Source: Bacteroides ihuae (GTDB taxonomy: Bacteria; Bacteroidota; Bacteroidia; Bacteroidales; Bacteroidaceae). From it: DNA of 64,000 nucleotides. Under the pieces are notes generated by a model. That model saw nothing but the letters and a program-made list of their open reading frames with translations, did no database searches and was not told where the DNA came from. The DNA lies in the NCBI RefSeq assembly GCF_900104585.1, contig NZ_FNVX01000005.1, positions 248,001-312,000 on the forward strand, in the 5' to 3' direction. Made by a program: the position numbers and the translations under genes. This document shows positions 41,607-49,773 of this stretch, piece by piece (positions within the stretch are counted from its first letter, which is position 1; every line of letters begins with the position of its first letter).

Positions 41607-44234
41607 ATGAAAATCCTGTATTTACAATTATGTTTGTTACTGTTTTTTTGCAATAGTATGAAAGCCCAGGAAATAGATACAACTTCAATAGAGAATCTAT
41701 TCCTTGAGCAAATATCCAGCTATCCGCATGAAAAAATTTATGCTCAAACAGACAGGAGTATATATATGTCAGGAGAAACCGTTTGGTTTCGAATACATTT
41801 GGTAGATGCTCTTTTTCTCAAACAAGCGAATGCCAGTAGGTATGTCTATATTGAATTAATTAATCCGATTGGCAAGGTCGTTGAGAGGGCGAAAATTCGA
41901 CCGGACAGTACGGGCTGCTTTTATGGCCAGCTTCAACTGAGCGAAGAATTAGAAGAGGGGAATTATTCGTTAAGAGCCTATACACGGTTTATGCAAAATC
42001 AGGGAGAAGACTATTTTTTTCATAAAACCATTTATGTCACAGACCCTTTATCCCGAAAGATTTCACCTGAAATCTCTTTTTCTGAGGACAAAGATAAAAT
42101 TAAAACAGAAATACATTTTGTAAATAAAGCGGGAAATACTAAAATCATTCCTGAACAATGCCTCATTTTCCCGGATGGAGATCCTTCCGGAGAAGGCGAG
42201 CATTTATCGTTTGAAGAAGGCGTAGCTAAGTGTTTTTTAAAAAGCGGAAAAAATGCTCAGGCAAAGAACTTCTTACTACAAGCTACCTTCAATAATATAA
42301 TTTATAATCGCTACATTGATATTCCATCTTCAACTGCAATATTCGATGTATCTTTCTTTCCGGAAGGCGGACATGCGCAATTTTCCACAGAGATGAAAAT
42401 GGCTTTCAAGGCAACGAACGAGAACGGCTTGTCTGAAGAGATTAAAGGGCAGATATTTGATGAGCAAGGCGATGTTTATACAACCTTTGAGAGTTCGCAT
42501 TTAGGAATGGGTAGTTTCAGAATGTACTATCTTCCCGGAAAAAAATATCATGCTATATGTACAAATAGAGAAAATGTGTCGAAGCGCTTTGATTTGCCTG
42601 AAGCCTCTGAAAACTCTGTGTCGTTAAAGGCGGCGTGGAATAATAATATTCTGCGAGTAACACTCACAAAATCTCCCGATTATAAACTACCTCCACAAAC
42701 TCAATTAATAGCCCATATCAGGGGAGCTGTTATTTATGCGCAACCATGGGATGATAAAATAGGGCGCCTCAACTTTGAGAACGATTTCTTTCCGGCAGGC
42801 ATCGTTCATTTTCTTCTAATAGATGAAAGCAGAAATATTTTGAGTGAACGCCTTGTGTTTTCTTCTCAAAGCAGCACTTTTGCTAAAGCCAATATAATCT
42901 TTAATAAAGAAAAGTACAATACGCGAGATAAAATAGATCTGACGATAAAGGTAATGGATGAAAATCAACTTCCTTTAACCGGTAATCTATCTTTGTCCAT
43001 CGTGGATAAAAAAGATGCAGGCGTAGATACAACCTCAAATATCATTTCAACGCTATTACTGTCATCCGAACTTAAAGGGTATATAGAATCTCCAAGTAGT
43101 TACTTACAAAAGAACAATAAGCAGTCAGACCTTGCGCTCGATGTTTTGATGATGACTCAAGGTTGGAGAAGATATAATGTGCCTAACATTCTAAAAGGAA
43201 AAATAACTCAAGATCTTCAATTTGCCGTTGAGTCGAATGAAGAAGTTACAGGAAAAGTAGAAGGACTATTCTCTACCTTAAAAAAAGGGGGCATTTCACT
43301 CGTTGCCGTAAAAGATTCGGTTATTGGAACTTCTTTAACCCAACCGGATAAAAATGGGAAATTTGTATTTAAGAATATGGAATACCCCGAAGGAACCAAA
43401 TATATTGTGCAGGCATTAACTGAAAAAGGTTCAAAAAAAGTGTTTATAGAACTTGACCCTCTTAAGCCGTTTCCAGCATTGCCTAAATTAATGTTCAATG
43501 CCAAGCCGAAAACGCAAATAAAAAACGAATCAGCAATAAATGAAAAACATCTGATAGAGGATGGTATGAGAATATATAATTTGGCAGAAGTGTTGGTAAC
43601 CGCAAAAAGAAAAATGGATTTGAAAACCAAGTCGCCATATTATTCTGTCAACTCGTCCAAGGTTCTGACCAGTGAAGATGTTGAAAAAGGAAACATTATA
43701 TCCATATTTGATTTATTACGTAGAATACCCGGACTTACTGTTGTTGGGGATGAAGTTCGTCATCGTAATACTGCTCCTTTGGTTGTTCTGGATAATGTTC
43801 CCGAAGAGAATTTTGATTACGACAGGCTGAACGTAAATGACATTAGCGATGTCTTTCTGTCTCCGCCTATTTCTGCTATGCCTATATTCGGTGGGCGGGC
43901 AGCTGGTGGAGCCGTTGTGATAAGCACAAAAAAAGGATTTGTTGAAAGAAATAAGCTGAATAGCAATATACAAGTTTTTACCCCTGTCGGTTATGAACAA
44001 ACAGTCGAGTTTTATTCTCCGGTGTATGCAACGCAGAAAGAAAAAGACAGCACTGTTCGCGATCTTCGAACCACTATTTATTGGAACCCGAATGTACAGG
44101 TTGATAGTTCGGGTAGTGCAAAGATAAGCTTTTATTCTGCTGATTTTCCAACCCAGTATGGAGTTATACTTGAGGGTGTAAGTTCTGAAGGACATATTAT
44201 CTGTTCGTCAGAAAAAGAAATCACAATAAATTAG
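41607..44234 (+). CDS. Macroglobulin-like protein with orphan TonB plug domain
   Basis: Exported protein of 875 aa (signal peptide 1-20). The N-terminus (KIYAQTDRSIYMSGETVWFRIHLVD) resembles MG2 domains of alpha-2-macroglobulin-like proteins, and several more beta-sandwich segments follow. Near 655-790 it carries a SusC-like plug domain (LAEVLVTAKRK, IFDLLRRIPGLTVVGDEV, GGRAAGGAVVISTKKGF). Only about 85 residues follow, so there is no barrel. This architecture recurs in Bacteroidetes as 'TonB plug domain protein' but its role is not known to me. Lying after SusC/SusD it could be a periplasmic or outer-membrane accessory. It may read through from the hairpin 16 bp upstream. Confidence 0.72.
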   Translation: MKILYLQLCLLLFFCNSMKAQEIDTTSIENLFLEQISSYPHEKIYAQTDRSIYMSGETVWFRIHLVDALFLKQANASRYVYIELINPIGKVVERAKIRPDSTGCFYGQLQLSEELEEGNYSLRAYTRFMQNQGEDYFFHKTIYVTDPLSRKISPEISFSEDKDKIKTEIHFVNKAGNTKIIPEQCLIFPDGDPSGEGEHLSFEEGVAKCFLKSGKNAQAKNFLLQATFNNIIYNRYIDIPSSTAIFDVSFFPEGGHAQFSTEMKMAFKATNENGLSEEIKGQIFDEQGDVYTTFESSHLGMGSFRMYYLPGKKYHAICTNRENVSKRFDLPEASENSVSLKAAWNNNILRVTLTKSPDYKLPPQTQLIAHIRGAVIYAQPWDDKIGRLNFENDFFPAGIVHFLLIDESRNILSERLVFSSQSSTFAKANIIFNKEKYNTRDKIDLTIKVMDENQLPLTGNLSLSIVDKKDAGVDTTSNIISTLLLSSELKGYIESPSSYLQKNNKQSDLALDVLMMTQGWRRYNVPNILKGKITQDLQFAVESNEEVTGKVEGLFSTLKKGGISLVAVKDSVIGTSLTQPDKNGKFVFKNMEYPEGTKYIVQALTEKGSKKVFIELDPLKPFPALPKLMFNAKPKTQIKNESAINEKHLIEDGMRIYNLAEVLVTAKRKMDLKTKSPYYSVNSSKVLTSEDVEKGNIISIFDLLRRIPGLTVVGDEVRHRNTAPLVVLDNVPEENFDYDRLNVNDISDVFLSPPISAMPIFGGRAAGGAVVISTKKGFVERNKLNSNIQVFTPVGYEQTVEFYSPVYATQKEKDSTVRDLRTTIYWNPNVQVDSSGSAKISFYSADFPTQYGVILEGVSSEGHIICSSEKEITIN

Positions 44235-44294
44235 AACGATTCTTTTCTCCTCCCATGAAAAAACGTGTTTTACTCTCACATCTCTCACACAAAT

Positions 44295-44327
44295 CGCTGT
44301 ATCGGCTTGCTGTAAGCCGATACAGCG
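44295..44327. repeat. Perfect 14-bp inverted repeat (hairpin)
   Basis: CGCTGTATCGGCTT (44295-44308) and its exact complement (44314-44327) flank a 5-nt loop. Flanking CACAC/TGTG bases can extend the stem. About 60 bp downstream of the plug-domain stop it may serve as terminator, but it lacks a T-run. The adjacent GTGTGATAGTAAA is itself inverted near 44386. Confidence 0.6.
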
Positions 44328-44576
44328 TGTGATAGTAAAATATGTCTACCACGTTTTTGGCTGTTTTACTCTCACTTTCGGGTGTTTACTATCACACTTT
44401 TGGCTTTATCTTGCTTGATTAACCCTTTTTTGCTTGTCATCACCTTATATGCAGGTGATATAAAGCACTGCTCGTTCACTACGAAGAGTAACCTCACCTC
44501 ACCGTCACTTCCCGCTACTTAGGAATGGATATCCTTATATATACGCTCTTTATAAGTGTAAATCCGGTAAGCACTT

Positions 44577-44596
44577 CGCTTCACACGTGTGAAGCG
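44577..44596. repeat. 20-bp perfect palindrome
   Basis: CGCTTCACAC followed directly by GTGTGAAGCG, an uninterrupted dyad without a loop. It could be a protein-binding site or a cruciform-forming end of a decayed element. No neighbouring promoter is evident. Confidence 0.6.
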
Positions 44597-44628
44597 TAAG
44601 ATACATCTTCTCTTTCCGGGGAAGTACA

Positions 44629-44744
44629 GTTTCATTAGTTTTGTGTGCTATGAAACTTTTATTTTCACGGTTGGAAACCAATCGTTTCAACGTATTAAAC
44701 CTTTTGTTTCAACAGATGGAAACTTTAGTTTCATCACTAGAAAC
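44629..44744. repeat. Cluster of eight GTTTC/GAAAC half-sites
   Basis: GTTTC or its complement GAAAC starts near 44629, 44652, 44674, 44684, 44706, 44719, 44728 and 44740, with spacings of about 23, 22, 10, 22, 13, 9 and 12 bp. Neighbouring copies form short inverted pairs around 4-8-nt spacers. The density is far above chance. Confidence 0.6.
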
Positions 44745-45063
44745 GAAATGCTTGTGACTTATACTTGTATTTCCCTGGAAATGGTTGACTTTGATTTAGT
44801 TTATTTGTATAAGTGGTTGACTGAAAAAACTACTAATCCTAAATAAGGTTGTCTTTTGATTAAGCTTATTGCGAAATTAAGTAGACCGAACTTTGTCTTA
44901 TCACTAAAAGTGGTGGACTAACCACTGGTTATGGCTCAATTAAGTAACCACTTAGCTATTGTAGGAGAAGATAAAGAGAAAAAGGCCTCTTTTCTTCTCT
45001 TGAATCTGTTATAAACAGATCATTCTTGTCTTCTTCATGTGCAAATGTATATAATATTAGCAT

Positions 45064-45993
45064 TTATAATTGATTCGTTACAAGATATTTTTCTCTGTAA
45101 CTAATCCATTTTTTATTGAGCATTCCACTTTTAGTTGCTGCTTGCGCAGGTGTCATCATATCCAGGCTCATGTGTGGTCGCTCGTTATTATAAAATCCAA
45201 CAGCCTTTTTTACTGCCTCACGCACTTTTTCTATTGTATGGAACCTCATGTCTTTAAGTAGTTCATGCTTAATGATGCCGTTTGCTCTTTCGGCCACGGC
45301 ATTATCTTTGGGATTACCACTTTCGGTCATGCTGATGCGTACGCCTTTTGCATGTAAACGCCCGGTATATTCAAAGCTTGCGTATTGAACGCCTCGGTCT
45401 GAATGATGGATCAGATCTACTTCATCAACTCCTTTTAATCGTTTGAAAGCCATCTCCAAAGCTTTGAGCGCATAAATGCTTTCAAGAGTTTCTCCCACGC
45501 AATAACCGATAATTTCCTTGCTGTAGGCATCGGTTATTATTGACAGGTAACAGAATGTGTAATGCGTTTCATTCAACCACAAAAGGATATAAGTGATGTC
45601 GCTTACCCACAACTCATTGGGACGACAAGGTAACAGGGTCCGTGTCAAATCAGGATGTTTTGGAAAATGATGGGAAGAATCAGTCGTGCGAGGACGACGA
45701 ACGCGCTTACGCACATTGAGTCCATACTTGGATATAATTCCCATAAAGCGATCGCGCCCAACAGCATGCTCATCTCCAAAGCATTGGCGATACATATACC
45801 ACAATTTCTCACCACCAATGCCGGGATCTTTTCGACGTACCTCCTTGACATATTCAAGAATAAAATTCTCCTTAGCCAGATACTCCAAATATCGGTTATC
45901 ATCATACTTATAATAGGCTTGTTTCGTCTTACCAAACAGCACACAGAGGGTAACTACGGAACGGGGTGTACCCTCGGTGCAAAGCCTTCTCAC
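45064..45993 (-). CDS. IS3-family transposase OrfB (DDE integrase)
   Basis: Catalytic half of an IS3-family transposase, 309 aa from a GTG at 45993. A HTH_21-like region (about 20-75) is followed by an rve integrase core. The DDE residues are seen in WVSDITYI, HHSDRGVQY and NAVAERANG, and a C-terminal YNNERPHMSLDMMTPAQA motif is typical of the family. The GTG overlaps the orfA stop as GTGA. The open frame continues upstream of the GTG to a run of seven A on the coding strand. The active protein is therefore probably an OrfAB fusion made by -1 frameshifting. Confidence 0.92.
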   Translation of the reverse strand: MRRLCTEGTPRSVVTLCVLFGKTKQAYYKYDDNRYLEYLAKENFILEYVKEVRRKDPGIGGEKLWYMYRQCFGDEHAVGRDRFMGIISKYGLNVRKRVRRPRTTDSSHHFPKHPDLTRTLLPCRPNELWVSDITYILLWLNETHYTFCYLSIITDAYSKEIIGYCVGETLESIYALKALEMAFKRLKGVDEVDLIHHSDRGVQYASFEYTGRLHAKGVRISMTESGNPKDNAVAERANGIIKHELLKDMRFHTIEKVREAVKKAVGFYNNERPHMSLDMMTPAQAATKSGMLNKKWISYREKYLVTNQL

Positions 45994-46349
45994 TGTTTGG
46001 TGCCAGATTTTTTTCTGATGGGGATGTTAAACATCTCTTCAGCGATGTCGATCATGGTGTCATAGGCATGCGAACGCAACTGTTCATGCTTAAGTTCTTG
46101 CTGTAAACGGGCATTTTCACGCTTTAATGCTGCGATTTCATTCGACTGATCATTTTGGGGAGAATCTTTTTTCTTCATACATGCTACCATTTCAGGGTTA
46201 GAGGTCTCAAAGGTATGAATCCAACGCCATAAAGTGCTACGGGAAACTCCTGTTTTTGAAGATAAAGAATAAAGAGATTCCTGAGTGTCAAAATACGCCG
46301 AGAGAACTTCTAAACGAAACGAATCTGAATAAACGTCTGACTTTTTCAT
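45990..46349 (-). CDS. IS3-family transposase OrfA (HTH protein)
   Basis: 119-aa DNA-binding protein with a helix-turn-helix (SLSSKTGVSRSTLWRWIHTF, about 33-52) and a C-terminal leucine-zipper-like coiled coil (IAALKRENARLQQELKHEQL, about 72-95). These are the standard parts of IS3 OrfA. A7 at 46008-46014 near its 3' end (codons for RKKSG) forms a slippery site. A -1 shift there joins the frame directly to OrfB (KIWHQTVRRLCTEG). Confidence 0.9.
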   Translation of the reverse strand: MKKSDVYSDSFRLEVLSAYFDTQESLYSLSSKTGVSRSTLWRWIHTFETSNPEMVACMKKKDSPQNDQSNEIAALKRENARLQQELKHEQLRSHAYDTMIDIAEEMFNIPIRKKSGTKQ

Positions 46350-46460
46350 CTTACTATAATTTTATAGGGTGATTATGAAGTCAACCTTTTCCAGAGTAAG
46401 ACACTTGCTGCCCGAGTCCGCGCGGAAGCAATAGTAAGTGTAGCATCTTTAATTGCCCAA

Positions 46461-46664
46461 TATCTTTTAAATCGTGTATCAATACGATGATATAACGGAA
46501 TGTGCATGGGAACCTAGATGTTTTGTTATGTACAGAAAAGCTTTTGTAACATTTAATGTTAATATGTAATAGTAGCACAAATTTGTGTAACACAAGTATT
46601 TGATATTTATTAGTAACATTCAGTATATTTACCACATTATGTTAAAGCATTCTTTAATTAAATG
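46461..46664. repeat. Promoter-region duplication, copy B
   Basis: Second copy of the 33707-33914 promoter region, lying between the IS3 element and a truncated lipoprotein reading frame. It keeps the operator phasing and a slightly degenerate -7 box. The stretch from about 46390 to 46460 shows nothing recognisable. Confidence 0.8.
46524..46631 (+). promoter_or_regulatory. Promoter and operator of the decayed xylanase unit
   Basis: Hexamers TGTTAT 46524, TGTAAC 46545, TGTAAT 46565 and TGTAAC 46586 (spacings 21, 20, 21). TATATTTA at 46624-46631 is a near-consensus -7 box, 54 bp after the third and 33 bp after the fourth hexamer, the same geometry as copy A. Confidence 0.55.
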
Positions 46665-46675
46665 ATAGATATCTA

Positions 46676-46819
46676 ATGAAAAATGACAAACTATTAAAAT
46701 CTTTATTATTGGCTTTGTTGCCCTCATTCTGCGTATTGGATGTTTTGTATTCTTGCAACTCTAATGATGAAGACTTGAGATCATATACTGATACAATCAT
46801 TGGTCTGCATATTACTTAA
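46676..46819 (+). pseudogene. Truncated lipoprotein remnant (47 aa)
   Basis: A short frame, ATG 46676 to TAA 46819, whose product has a lipoprotein signal (MKNDKLLKSLLLALLPSFC, then LYSCNSNDEDL with a lipobox-like LYSC). It ends after about 20 more residues. It begins 45 bp after the -7 box of promoter copy B, where the intact copy A drives the NHL lipoprotein. The most likely reading is the surviving 5' end of a surface lipoprotein gene. It is too short to place in a family, and a genuine small lipoprotein cannot be excluded. Confidence 0.5.
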
Positions 46820-47209
46820 AATATATATAAATATTTCATTAATATATATTGATATGAAAGTTGGATTATCGTTATAAAACAACTCTATATTCCATGTCCC
46901 AAATCCTTATTAATAATTTAATTTATTGTATTATGAAAAAACTTATTTTATCATTCATTTTAATGGCATTGATGCCTGTTTGCAACTCTATGTATGCACA
47001 GCTTCAAGGAACGTATATAGGTGTATCCCTGATAATATCGCCCGTTTGGTACCGCTATATCACTCCCTTGGTACCGTGTGCGACACTTTCGTGGTACCGC
47101 TCGTAGCGTTGGCTGGTACCGGTACCAAATGTGTGATATGAACGTCGTAAAGAGATACTTCTCAAGGGTGGTTGCACACCGCCAAAAGGTATCTCTCTCT
47201 GATTCTATT

Positions 47210-47944
47210 TTATTTATTTTTTCTCTTTCGTAATGATGGTCCTTCAAGATTCAGGTGATGAGATGAGTTTATCAGCCTATCCATGATGGCATCAGCAAGT
47301 GTAGCTTCCGCTATGTAGTCATACCACTTGTCCAAAGGAAGTTGAGACATAATAATCATTGACTTCTTTTCATAGCGTTCTTCTAGTAATGTAAGCAATG
47401 CTATACGTGTATCACTGTCCATTTTCTGCAACCCAAAATCGTCAAGGACGATAAGATCGTTCTTGTCTAGTCGTGACAACATCTGTGAGAAGGTTCCGTC
47501 AAGGCGTGACTGTTTGAGTACATCGACAAATCGGTTCATGTTCAGATAAAGTGTTTTCAGGCCAAGCGTACAGGCTTGATGTCCAAGAGCACATGCCAGA
47601 TATGATTTTCCGCATCCAGTAAGCCCCGTAATAAGCAGATTTTCTCCACGCCGCACAAAACCGCAGTCAGCAATAGAGGTTAGCTGCTCACGGGTAAAGT
47701 TGCGGGCAGTCGAACAAGTGATATCCTCGACAAGTACTTGGTATCTCAATTTGCTCTCCTTCAGCAGTCTGGTAGTTCGGCTGTCATCACGACAACGGAT
47801 TTCCGTTTCCAGCATTTTTGACAGAGCCATTTCTAAGCTTGGCCGCATCTGCACAGGAAGCTTTATAATATCACTGACCGCTTCAGCCATACCGCTCAGT
47901 TTAAGAGCCTTTAGGCGTTCTACAATTGAAGCAAGTTCATTCAT
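47210..47944 (-). CDS. istB: IS21-family helper ATPase IstB
   Basis: 244-aa AAA+ ATPase that assists the IstA transposase in target selection. Walker A is visible as GLTGCGKS (about 107-114) and Walker B as LIVLDDFG (about 168-175), with IstB-family features such as the C-terminal helical segment AIMDRLINSSHHLNLEG. Its start overlaps the istA stop by 8 bp, the usual translational coupling in IS21. It is full length compared with the typical 240-260 aa. Confidence 0.95.
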   Translation of the reverse strand: MNELASIVERLKALKLSGMAEAVSDIIKLPVQMRPSLEMALSKMLETEIRCRDDSRTTRLLKESKLRYQVLVEDITCSTARNFTREQLTSIADCGFVRRGENLLITGLTGCGKSYLACALGHQACTLGLKTLYLNMNRFVDVLKQSRLDGTFSQMLSRLDKNDLIVLDDFGLQKMDSDTRIALLTLLEERYEKKSMIIMSQLPLDKWYDYIAEATLADAIMDRLINSSHHLNLEGPSLRKRKNK

Positions 47945-49511
47945 GGTCGGCCTCCTTTCTAAGTGATGGTATGGACGTGTACGCAGAAGATCCTCTCACA
48001 TTGTCGTTAAAGGGAGTTCTTGAAATAGATTCTTTCTCACCGGAAGCCAAATCCCGATTATTCTTAAGCATATTACAGAGAGTCTTATAGCTTGCCACAT
48101 CCGTTTCTTCTCTCATCATCATGCAAGCATGTTCCAATCTGCTTCTGCCATATTTCTTTGCCAAAGCAAGCAGTCCGTTGCATTTCCCATATGCTTGCTG
48201 AGGGAAAGTGGTGCGCTGGAGGATGTCTGTTATTGCCCATTCAACAGATTGCCCAATGCGCGCACCTCTTTCTATGAGTGTTGCGGCATTCTGCTCCTTG
48301 CGATGCTCGTATGCAGTATGATTCTCCGGCATGTGCGATTTCTCAGTGGAGTAGCCATATGGTATGAGGCTTCTACGATGCATACAAGCGCATATTGTAC
48401 CCACATAGATCTCTACAGAGTGCACGTCCCACATGATTTTAACCTTTTGTCCGACATATTTAAACGGGACACTGTAGAAGTGGCGCTCACTGCCTACACA
48501 TACATGGTATGTACTGCTAAGCTTAACCTCCTTGCGCATACGAAGACGATACATTTGATCCGGCAACGGATTCATTTCAGGCTTCTCATACTTCTGAAAG
48601 ATCTCCCACCGGGTAGAACCCTTGAAGGGAAGACTACAATATTCTTCAAGGAGTTCAAGGATGCGATCGTTCAGTGCATCCAAAGCGTAGAACTCTTCAC
48701 CTTCAAGGCGGGCATACACGTACTTGTAGAGTTGGCCCACAGCACCCTCAACAGGTCCTTTGTCACGGGGTTTGCGCACGCGACAAGCTGTAGGTTCTAT
48801 GCCGTAATACATCGCCCATTCCACATTGGCATCCGAAAACGTAAGGCTGTAGCGGTCAGATTTCGTTACCCATTGTTTCATGTTGTCACTTTTGGCTGTA
48901 TGGGGGACAGCACCTATAAATTCTAGTCCTTTGTTGAGTCCATGGAAAAACCATTCGGTAGTGGCATTGGGCATGGCCATCATGAATGGCAGATTGCTGT
49001 AGGGCATCACGCATACCAATACCACCAGTTTCTGTCTCACCTTGGTGAGCCTGTCGGTCAGAAACAAGGCATCTCCGGCAAAGTCTATTTGCCATTCCTT
49101 ACCGGGCTCATAGACGTTGTGATAGGAGTAGTCATTTTTCTCTCTATAAGAGCTAACATGCTTCTTGAATTGAGTATAACCATAACCGCTGGGACATTCC
49201 TTATGGTAGTAATCCTCAAATACAAACTGGACATTGGCATGCTTGCGACCCAGGCGCTTGATAATTTCCGGCATCATGCGTTCAAGCTCCTGCTTACGTC
49301 CATCGTCATTAAGTGCATTCTTTGGGGGCATAAAGATGGTTTCCAGCTCACTGTCTGCCATTGCTAGCAGCTCTTCAAAACTTTGTCTCGTCGTCGATGC
49401 AATCTTCCGATAACCCGATACGGTACGTTTGCTGCAATGAACAATTCCACATATATCAGCTTGTGGAATACCATTGCCTAGCATCTGTAAAATCTGTCTT
49501 AGTCGTAACAT
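47937..49511 (-). CDS. istA: IS21-family transposase IstA
   Basis: 524-aa DDE transposase. An N-terminal helix-turn-helix (MLGNGIPQADICGIVHCSKRTVSGY, about 10-34) is followed by a rve integrase core (about 130-280; WQIDFAGDAL, PHTAKSDNMKQWV, KPRDKGPVEGAVGQLYKYV supply D, D, E) and a C-terminal Mu-B-interaction-like beta-rich region. It is transcribed with istB in the expected order. A long antisense frame inside it (48129-48926) is a shadow. Confidence 0.95.
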   Translation of the reverse strand: MLRLRQILQMLGNGIPQADICGIVHCSKRTVSGYRKIASTTRQSFEELLAMADSELETIFMPPKNALNDDGRKQELERMMPEIIKRLGRKHANVQFVFEDYYHKECPSGYGYTQFKKHVSSYREKNDYSYHNVYEPGKEWQIDFAGDALFLTDRLTKVRQKLVVLVCVMPYSNLPFMMAMPNATTEWFFHGLNKGLEFIGAVPHTAKSDNMKQWVTKSDRYSLTFSDANVEWAMYYGIEPTACRVRKPRDKGPVEGAVGQLYKYVYARLEGEEFYALDALNDRILELLEEYCSLPFKGSTRWEIFQKYEKPEMNPLPDQMYRLRMRKEVKLSSTYHVCVGSERHFYSVPFKYVGQKVKIMWDVHSVEIYVGTICACMHRRSLIPYGYSTEKSHMPENHTAYEHRKEQNAATLIERGARIGQSVEWAITDILQRTTFPQQAYGKCNGLLALAKKYGRSRLEHACMMMREETDVASYKTLCNMLKNNRDLASGEKESISRTPFNDNVRGSSAYTSIPSLRKEADHE

Positions 49512-49773
49512 TTGGTTTACTTTTAGACGTTAATAATATTGTTAATTCTGGGCATAACCCAACAACAATATAATGCCATTGCAAATTTTACGAATAGAAG
49601 TACCGCTAAAAGTGATATTGATGGTACCAATCAAGTGATATGAACGTGGTTGAAAGTTGGAAATGGAAACACAAACGCCAACGGTACCAGTCAAGTGATA
49701 CAAGATCAATCAACACGATAAATTGGGGTACCAGAACACCGCTATGGACGGTACCACGGGGATGATATTATCA
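49512..49773. repeat. IstA-proximal end of the IS21 element
   Basis: Non-coding end of the element with GGTACC at 49623, 49683, 49727 and 49750 and two copies of AATCAAGTGATA/AGTCAAGTGATA (49629, 49689). It ends in the terminal repeat at 49764-49773. These are presumed transposase binding sites. Confidence 0.7.

Larger units (their letters stand above)
44235..45063. other. Repeat-rich intergenic stretch between plug-domain gene and IS3
   Basis: About 830 bp without a convincing gene. It holds a 14-bp-stem hairpin (44295-44327), a 20-bp perfect palindrome (44577-44596), a cluster of GTTTC/GAAAC motifs (44629-44744), an AT-rich quasi-palindrome centred on GGCC (44975-45001) and presumably the 3' end of the IS3 element. 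One 85-codon frame (44589-44846) overlaps the repeats and looks fortuitous. Confidence 0.6.
45064..46349 (-). mobile_element. IS3-family insertion sequence (orfA/orfB core)
   Basis: The two overlapping transposase frames of an IS3-family (IS150-like) element, annotated separately. I could not fix the terminal inverted repeats. GGTTGACTTCATAATCACC lies just outside orfA (complement of about 46371-46389), and short GGTTGACT matches lie on the far side near 44783 and 44815, but they match for only 8-9 bp and no target duplication was found. The element therefore extends somewhat beyond these coordinates. Both frames look intact. Confidence 0.8.
47030..49773 (-). mobile_element. IS21-family insertion sequence, complete, 2744 bp
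   Basis: Ends are imperfect inverted repeats: TGATAATATC at 47030-47039 and its complement at 49764-49773. Each is followed 18 bp from the tip by GGTACC and then further GGTACC copies on a 22-23-bp spacing (47048, 47070, 47093, 47115/47121; and 49750, 49727, 49683). Such multiple terminal repeats are typical of IS21. A 7-bp direct repeat GTATCCC flanks the element (47023-47029 and 49774-49780). The istA and istB genes inside are intact. Confidence 0.92.

Noticed and set aside
44589..44846. 85-codon plus-strand frame in the repeat-rich stretch
   Set aside because: It runs through the GTTTC/GAAAC repeats, lacks a plausible ribosome site or domain, and is best explained by chance.
44783..46389. 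Possible IS3 terminal repeats GGTTGACT at both sides
   Set aside because: Identity stops after 8-9 bases, there are two left candidates, and no target duplication fits; boundaries left open.
46861..47106. Reading frame running from the secreted-protein start into the IS21 end
   Set aside because: The part after 47029 is insertion-element sequence; the real gene resumes at 49781.
48129..48926. 265-codon frame antisense to istA
   Set aside because: It lies wholly inside the well-supported istA gene on the other strand and has no family features.
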